This document shows positions 54,970 through 62,000 of a stretch of DNA of 62,000 nucleotides, piece by piece (position 1 is the stretch's first letter; each line of letters begins with the position of its first letter). Made by a program: the position numbers and the translations under genes. The notes beneath the pieces were generated by a model. That model was not told where the DNA came from. It searched no databases and saw only the letters and a list, made by a program, of their open reading frames with translations. This DNA is from Phoronis australis (taxonomy: Eukaryota > Phoronida > Phoronidae), in the NCBI GenBank assembly GCA_002633005.1, contig NMRA01000009.1, positions 1,867,366 to 1,929,365 of the forward strand. The letters are read 5' to 3'.

Positions 54970-56529
54970 ATGCCGGATTATCGCGACTGGGTCGATTGCT
55001 TGAGAGTTGGAGACGCTAAAACAGCAAGAACAATGCTAAGCACAGCGACTGGTTCAACCAAAGATTTGATGATAAACGGAAGATTTTCAGGGGGCCTACA
55101 AATTGACAAATGGTTGATGTTTGTGGAAAATACGTGTGATGACAAAATCTCAAGGAAAACGTTCCCAGACTCCTTTAAGCAGCCTCTGACTATCGCTATT
55201 CTTTCGAAATCTACAGCAATGGTACAACTTGTGTTAGAGTCAGGTGTTGACGTATAGAAGAAAGAGGCAAATGAAAACAACATAATACATGTACATGTCC
55301 TTGTTCACTTAACAAATGCTGAGCCTATACTTGAGCATGTTTGCGGCGAAATTTATACCCTGATATCGGAGCACTTAGGCAACTCTGAAAATATTATGTT
55401 AAAAATTTTACTTCTTGCTGAAAACGGAACGAAACTACGACCACTAGAGTTGTCGAGTCAAGTTGGATGCACACATATCTTTCAACTGATTTTTAACACA
55501 GATAGTGTGTACAGAGTAACTCGGTGCAAAGGGCTGCTCACACAACACCTATATAAGGTAACAGACTACAATGGTTCTCGAGCGACAAGGAGGCACGTGT
55601 CCCCCCTAAAAATGCTAAGGTTGACAAATTATGAAAATCTGAATGAACAAAATTTCCAAACATTTAAAAACAATCTAAAGCCCTTGTCTTTGATTTTTAT
55701 TAAAAGTATGCGCTGGATGTCTGTGGTATGGTTTGGATACCACTTTCTATGCTTGGTCAGTCATCTATTTTATACACAGTACTACGTGGAACTGACCACG
55801 AACTAAACATCATTTTGCCCCGACGATGGATTTGAAACAGCGAATAAAACTTCAATGGATTTTTTCATGGCTTCAAGGTTTTATTTTTTTCTTCTAGGTA
55901 CTTTCACCGGTGTAGTTGGAGAAGCGATGAGACTTTACATTTATCTAAAACATGGCAAAACTGGAAAGTTGATAATGTTGTGAACAACTGTCATTCCGAT
56001 TTTTTTGACTGGCTTTTCTGTCATAATTCGCCGCATGTTGACAGTATTTGCTGCAAAATTCTGCAGTTTACTAGGATTAATTCTTACGGTTTTCACATTT
56101 GTCTTCAGCTTGTCAGATATACCTAATTTTGACGCTTTTGGCAAAAGTATTTATTTTACATTTCTCATTATTCTCAACATGAATGCAGATGTTGCAGCCA
56201 ACGGGAGCAATGGAGGCGTGGTTAATATATTTCACGTTTTATTCGTCGTCATTGAGGTTATCCTGATGCTAAACTTCATCTTTGCACTGATGTCCGATTC
56301 GGTGTCGAGGATGACAGGACACAAACAGTTCATTGGAGTGTTGTACAGTCTTGACGTGAGCCATGATTGCAAGATGTATCTCACGACTGTACTCGTAGTA
56401 AGGCGACTGTTTAGGAGGCTCTTGGATCGTGGATATAAGGTTGTGAATGGTAGGCGGTATGTTGCTATAGTGGATTTTAATGTCGGCGAACCTGTTGTAG
56501 CCGAATATTCAAAGGAAAATCCAGTGTGA
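54970..56529 (+). pseudogene. TRP-type ankyrin/cation channel, single frame with three nonsense codons
   Basis: One reading frame of 520 codons runs without any frameshift from ATG to TGA but contains TAG at 55255, TAA at 55804 and TGA at 55981. The N-terminal third has ankyrin-like segments (QPLTIAILSKSTAMVQLVLE; RPLELSSQVGCTHIFQ). A membrane region follows: MRWMSVVWFGYHFLCLVSHL, RFYFFLLGTFTGVVGEAM and FCSLLGLILTVFTFVFSL. Next are a pore-like segment near KSIYFTFLIILNMNADVAAN and a last helix, VLFVVIEVILMLNFIFALMS, typical of TRP S6. A cytosolic tail ends KENPV. There are no introns, so it is either an intronless family member or a retrocopy. Perfect frame retention suggests recent loss of function, sequencing error or an unusual decoding; the first is simplest. 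Confidence 0.75.
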
Positions 56530-57632
56530 TTTTGTGCTACCTGGTGTTATAAATAGGTTTGTATTGAATAAGATATCCTGCGTAAAGTCAGACTGTCACA
56601 GTACTGCCCACGGTGAGATACAGAATCCCGGGGACGCGTTCCGTAGACCCAAGATATTATTCAAGCACTTAGAAGCGAAAAATCGTCATTTATGGAACAT
56701 AATTCAACATTCATACATCAGCGGCCGCCATTTTGATAGGTGGCTCTCGTAAGATCTCGTCGAGTATTGGCGCGAAATACTCGCTTTTTAGTCGCGTGTT
56801 TTTGAGTGGTATTGCTTTTTGGCGAGACACTCAGACATACGGAAATCAGCCTCGGCTTATCGTAGTCCTAAAACTTTAGCAACATCATTAGTGTTTTGGC
56901 TGGAAAAAAGACGAAAACAGCCGGTATTTCGCGGATGGAGTACGGTTACAATCGGTTTCGCCACGATTGCTCCCAGTTTCCAGCACCATAGCTCAAGATC
57001 ATGTCAATGCCTTAGACAATGAGTTAGTTGCCAAGACTTATCTTCATATTTAAATAAAACTGTTTTCGAAATAAAAGTTACGTTTATATTTTCCAGAGGG
57101 TTCAAATCATTAGCTCCTTCGATATGTACAGAAAATGCGTTCTTTCTATATCACGACGCATTCTAATAAACAACAGTGCATTTCAATCTTTCTAAAGATG
57201 GGGCTGCAAAGTCACCAACAGATACGACGAAACAACTAACGTGACACCTCCGTGCTCTTGACAGTGACACAAAATTTTGTAATTTTCCCTGTTCTGACTT
57301 TTATGGTATCTCGTTCTCAATGAGACCATCATAAACACATTTGGGACTATAACAGCATTTTTTAATTTTCGTTATGAAAGTTTGTGACTAGTGTACACCG
57401 TATTTGAATAGATTAGATTTTTGGAATTTTGAAAATTGGAAACATATGTGACTTTTACAACCTGAAACGTTTGTTTAACGTTGCAATAATATGTTGCTCA
57501 TTAATTCTGCTGGGTGTGCAATATAATTGGGTCAGTTACCGAACCACCAGGCAGCAGTTGGATTTTGAGGTAAGCCAAGTGTCATCGTATCATCGTACGA
57601 TTTTTGAAATGCGAATATCGGTCATATCGGTG
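56530..57632. other. Interval between the TRP-like relic and the GPCR; no gene recognised
   Basis: Short frames only. 56700-56960 has more CpG than its surroundings. The right part may hold the 3' untranslated region of the minus-strand GPCR. Confidence 0.5.
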
Positions 57633-58649
57633 TTACAAGTATGACTTAGAACTGCGCTTGTGGACATTCTCATTGTTTTTCATGACTAACTTTGATATAG
57701 CTTGTACCAACTTCTGTTTTCGGTTTTCATTTGTGCTAAAACGTCTTCGTTTAAACAATTTCTTAAATGCTCGACTGAATGTGGGGTGTCGGAAATGATA
57801 AATTATTGGATTTACAAAAGAGTTGACTGTCAAAAGTATAAAGGCTAACAGCCTGAATAAGTCTGTAGTTGGAGAGGATAGGTCGGGGCGAACTGTTTCT
57901 ATAATAGACAATAGCGTCAACGGCAACGCACAAATACTTAACATGCCCACCACTAAACCAAACGTCTTAATTACCGGTAGATGTCGTCGCAATCTGGCGA
58001 CCGATAGTGCTGACGCGCGCGATCTGCGGTCGATCGCTTTGTACGCAATAAGAAACAGTCTAACATATATGCCAATGAAGCAACTCGTAAACGCAAGTCC
58101 AAACACACAAGTAAATATAACGTATTCCCCCGTGTACACTTTCAAATAAGCACATTCAATGGAAGGACGCCAGCGGTTGACGCCAAACATAGGAAGCAAT
58201 CCAACCGTCAAACTGTAGATCCAAATGCATGTACAGGCAGTGAAAACTTTTTGCGAAGTCTTTGCGTAAGCATACGTTAGTGGTTTGTTGAGCGACAAGT
58301 ATCTGTCCATAGTTATGCACATGACAAACAGAAATGAGGCGGTCAACGAAATATATGCCAAGGAGTAACGAAGCAAACACAATACCATGATTTGTTTCAG
58401 TTCTGGGCGACTATGAAGTACAACTTGAAGTGGTAGTGCAACGGCGCCTACCATTAAGTCCGCCAAACATAAGTTTACAACGAATATATTACACGTCGTT
58501 CGAAGTTCTTTAAATTTGGAGAACGCTGTGATGACAAGGATGTTTCCAAAGAGTATGGCAATAGACACGATGCTCAAAAGCACGACTTGAAGAATTGTTA
58601 GGGACGAAGTCTCGGTAAGTTCATTTGTAGTTTCGTTAGAACCCGTCAT
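57633..58649 (-). CDS. Class A (rhodopsin-like) GPCR, adenosine/MECA-type resemblance
   Basis: This is an intact single-exon frame of 338 residues. A short N-terminus carries two N-glycosylation sites (NET near residue 5). Seven membrane segments follow: TM1 with GN (FGNILVITAF), TM2 with LCLADLMVGA, TM3 starting after the conserved cysteine and ending CITMDRYLSL, TM4 with CIWIYSLTVG, a second-loop cysteine (IECAYLK), TM5, TM6 with GMLSICALPL, and TM7 with NSFVNPIIYHFRHPTFSRAF. The C-tail is basic, with serines. The TM6 toggle motif CWxP is CALP here, so the usual tryptophan is missing. The ligand cannot be told; the pattern is nearest to adenosine-like and other small-molecule receptors of invertebrates. 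The nearest neighbour is the TRP-like relic, on the opposite strand. Confidence 0.9.
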   Translation of the reverse strand: MTGSNETTNELTETSSLTILQVVLLSIVSIAILFGNILVITAFSKFKELRTTCNIFVVNLCLADLMVGAVALPLQVVLHSRPELKQIMVLCLLRYSLAYISLTASFLFVMCITMDRYLSLNKPLTYAYAKTSQKVFTACTCIWIYSLTVGLLPMFGVNRWRPSIECAYLKVYTGEYVIFTCVFGLAFTSCFIGIYVRLFLIAYKAIDRRSRASALSVARLRRHLPVIKTFGLVVGMLSICALPLTLLSIIETVRPDLSSPTTDLFRLLAFILLTVNSFVNPIIYHFRHPTFSRAFKKLFKRRRFSTNENRKQKLVQAISKLVMKNNENVHKRSSKSYL

Positions 58650-61600
58650 CGCCTTTTCTTTCCCTTAAATAAGAAAATTACTTTAGCATACAATAAACAT
58701 AGAGGCCTATCAACATTCACATTGCGAACCCTGGTACATTGATGGTGTAACGGTAGGACATCTATTGTCTCGTTTGAGTAACTCACTCACTGTTACACGT
58801 ATAGTCTTATAGTGAGCGCGCTTCCGCTCTGAATAGTAATTTGTGTGTCAGTGGCTTTTGAATGGCTGCGTCTTCCCTGAACCCAATTTGAGCTCGAGGC
58901 GGCGGGATTTTGAACGTCATCGTGCCACGTGGTTTGATACATCATCATGTTTTACGGAAGTTTGCTCCGACTGTACCTATGTTACCGTACTGTACTTGAT
59001 GTTGGGAAACTCAAGAGTGCAAGTCCGTTGTGACTTAGAGATGTAAACTAATAAACCCGTACAACTCGACGTTTCTGTTTTCCGAGCAAGACAATATTCG
59101 TGCAAGGCGTGGCAACCATTTCAGAAGGTAGTGCAGACATGATGGGGGACCCACGGGGTGATATTGTGCCATGCCCCTTCCTTTGTCCTCCCCTTCAATC
59201 CTGCGTTTGCCCCCCGAAGTGACCCCATGTCATTTAAACCCTCCCCGGTCGCTACCATTTTTTGTTTGCCCCCTCCTTTAGAATGGCTTTGCCTGGCTTT
59301 ACAGTCTATACATAAGTATTATACATTTTACAAAAAGGTCGCAAGTACAAAATGTTCAGCCACTGCACTGTTATTCCTTAATATTTTACCTAAAACATCG
59401 GTGGAACTTCAAAACTGCTGTGTGAAACTTTTAGTTCCATTTTCTATTCCTAAAACGTTGATGTCTTTAAAGGAACATCTCCTCCTTCACCATCATACTG
59501 CGGGTTCCAACTTATCACAATTTCTTAAGTGCTGATATTTCTTGCTCTGAGCATCTAGCCATCTGGACATATCTACGGTATATTTTACTGTGTATTGTTC
59601 ATTTATCTAAGACCTATTCCCGGCGTTAGACTGACAGACGAGAAAACTCTTGTCAAGTTCGTAAGGCTGGAAACTAATTTTCTAACTGGATACAAGCTTA
59701 CTTCCCAGGAATAAAGCCTGGACGGCAAATATCCTTGTGTGGAAACCTCCCTGTACAGTCACCAGGCGATATAAAAGTAGTGAGTGGCATAATAAAAATG
59801 AAGAATTACTAAATATAGGCCTACACGTGTCAAAGTTTTCATGGTGAATAAACCATAACAGAAGACGAAATTAACAAATTAATGATAAAACAACCGTGTT
59901 GCTAATATGCCTTACGACTGCTGTCGCCTTGCTGAGCACAACGATAGAATGGCATAACCTCCATACTCACCTTTTGTTGAGCCATGGACCTGATTATGAA
60001 CAGCAAAGTTTTTGTAGAATACGCAACCTCACTAGCGCCGTAAGCAAAAGAGATTGCTATAGCAGTCTAAAGTGCGCCAATCACGTCAGACACCATAAGG
60101 AAACCTTGTGGCTGGGGTCCCCTTCTGAAGAGGAAAAGCACATCATTGGTATGCGTAAACATTTGGTAAAATTCAAAACAGAATTTGAACACACTAGCCC
60201 TTTGGTCGACGACTTGCGGCTTCGCCCTAGACCTCTTCGTAGTCAAGGATCCAGAACAAGTTACACTAAGTTATGTTTAGTGTATACGAGTGTTTAGTTG
60301 TGTGATGTTCAGGTACACCCAGCATTTTAGCTGGGCTGTAAGCTTGACAGCCTTGGGTAATTTCTAAATATGCAAATTAAGGCCGTAACTATGCAAAAAT
60401 CTATTTTGTTTATAACTTTCTTGCCAAGCATTGCAGATTATTTTGGTGTTGTCACCTTAACATTGAGGAAGTTATCATTGAAAAATTCTACTAATGATTA
60501 CAGCTGGTGTATTAGACACAACCGGTAAGCTATATTGACATTTGCACCCATGTTTGCGTGGTGAATTGATTATCGAAGTCAGATTGCAGGCTGATATAGT
60601 AAAGTCACAGTCAAGCAAAATTCTGATTACCTTTGAACGGATATAGGTATGATCAGGATCACGTGATCATGAAGAGACAATCATTTTGGCTCATTGTACT
60701 AATGTGCTTTCAAATGTGATTTATAAAGTAACTGTTGTTGGCAATTCAAACATTGTGTTTGAACGTTGACATTGTTGACTACATACTGTAATCATCCCCT
60801 TTAAACGAGATTAAGATCCACTTGGAGAAATCTTTTGGATCTCTAAAATGTCACATGGTCAGCTGGACCAGTTCTATTCATTTTCCTGTTTCACTAGATT
60901 TGTCATCAATAGAGTAACTTTATTCATAAGGGCACCTAGTGACAGTAATTACTGCTTCTCATCAGATCATATCTAAACAAAAGCTTTAAAGCATCCAGGA
61001 TATGTTTTTATATTTTCTTCTTGGTCCATGAAAAAACAATAGAAACCATAAAGTCTGAATAGAGGAGGAAAATTCGATTATGTGGGTTATTAACCTTTCC
61101 AAATTTGTCAATAGCGATTTTGTTGTGGCACAATGCGGGCGCATGGATCACAACGAATGAGTTTACAACGGTACATCTTTATTACTTTCTTGTGAAACTT
61201 CCGAAGTTGAGCGATAACAAAAGCACCAAAAACGCAAACTGAAAGAGAGAAAAAATACATCATAAACAAATATAACGTAAGTAATTAAAGTCAGGTGTGT
61301 GTGCACAAAACAAGAAGTTTACAACTATCAAAATGACAATGTCACATGACCTTTGACCTTTCCACACAAACAAGAATACTGGGGAAACTAGAATATCATG
61401 CACGCACCCAACCTAAAGAAACGGGGTGTTCGACGAATTTTTTTGAGAATGTGGACCGTTACTAAAATTTCACGGGTGCATTCAGAGCTATTTGCCGATT
61501 TTTGGAAGTTCATCCCTTTTTAGTGGACCTTTGTCTCGTTTCTACTTTTGTTTGGAGTTTTTGAGTTTTTGTTTGTCTGAGTGCGCATGAATATATACAA

Positions 61601-62000
61601 ATTCAAAACAAACGAATTCAGGCACAATAGATAACTAAATGAAACAGGAATGTGAACTGCAAATTCAAGGTCAGAAGGAAACACCCAAACCAAGGAGAGA
61701 AAATACGTCAAATACACTTAGGTAGCAAAGACCAAAAAGTAGAAGACGAAAAAAATGCAGTGCAAATACCAAAATACCAAACGAGAGTGCTTGGAGGAGC
61801 GACACTTGGCAAAATTATCTGACGATGGAGATGGCGACGACGATGATAATAATAGTGGGGATTAAGGTTTTGAATAGTCTCAAGTGGCCCAAACTGTCAA
61901 CTAGACGCAATCTTCACATGACCACGTTTACTTTCAAAGTAATAAATAACGTCAACAACGTCTCTGTCAAAAAATATTTGATCTATACACTAGACAAGGC
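58650..62000. other. No gene recognised
   Basis: Frames at 59158-59535 and 59896-60297 (plus) have no recognised domain. 59110-59290 is C-rich and looks like the CCCC-containing ends of a dispersed element. A polymerase III-like A box near 58737 has no good B box. At 61347 there is a perfect nuclear-receptor DR1 match, listed separately. Confidence 0.45.
61347..61359 (-). promoter_or_regulatory. DR1 nuclear-receptor motif (sequence match only)
   Basis: The plus strand reads TGACCTTTGACCT, so the minus strand is AGGTCAAAGGTCA, the exact consensus of RXR/HNF4-type DR1 sites. Single AAGGTCA-type half sites are frequent in repeats in this window, so this may be chance or repeat-derived. Confidence 0.25.

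Noticed and set aside
58733-58800. tRNA gene at TGGTGTAACGGTAGGACA
   Set aside because: Only the A box resembles a tRNA; there is no good B box or acceptor stem.
59896-60297. 133-codon plus-strand frame near the right end
   Set aside because: No recognised domain, and no signal peptide or repeat pattern that would support it.

Overview
The window is AT-rich eukaryotic nuclear DNA from an animal, most likely a marine invertebrate. Genes have GT..AG introns of roughly 0.3 to 2 kb, a single-exon rhodopsin-like GPCR and an ankyrin/TRP-type channel sit between them, and the intergenic and intronic DNA is full of minisatellites, MITE-like elements, LINE, BEL/Pao and tRNA-derived fragments. A hemichordate, other non-vertebrate deuterostome or lophotrochozoan would fit; the sequence alone does not decide. 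All four N characters directly abut runs of G (on one strand or the other), so they look like an assembly mark for homopolymers.

Layout. 1-4.6 kb: repeats only. 4637-5812 (+): a complete single-exon GFOD1/GFOD2-like gene, followed five bases after its stop codon by an 11-bp minisatellite. 6-12.8 kb: no gene recognised. 12874-37159 (-): a complete OCRL/INPP5B-type inositol polyphosphate 5-phosphatase, reconstructed here as 21 coding exons whose phases all agree (about 888 residues: N-terminal PH-like part, linker with adaptor-type short motifs, 5-phosphatase, ASH, RhoGAP-like). Exons 3 to 21 are well supported, exon 2 is a likely 21-nt microexon, and exon 1 is tentative. 36.5-42.8 kb: a nest of dispersed repeats upstream of and around the 5' end of that gene. 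42.8-54.6 kb: no gene recognised, with fragments of a LINE, a BEL/Pao retrotransposon and SINE heads. 54970-56529 (+): a TRP-like channel reading frame intact in one frame except for three nonsense codons. 57633-58649 (-): an intact intronless class A GPCR. 58.7-62 kb: nothing recognised.

The most unusual signal is a dispersed repeat family (copies at 15.2, 25.7, 36.5/40.2, 37.7 and 41.4 kb). It is built from modules of about 130-160 bp, and each module opens with a version of CCACYAGRKGGCRC. Five of these, in one copy at 37.8-38.7 kb, match the core CTCF consensus exactly, all in the same orientation. The genes do not form an obvious pathway. OCRL-type phosphatase works in phosphoinositide control of endocytic traffic, while the TRP relic and GPCR are membrane signalling genes that are neighbours by position only.
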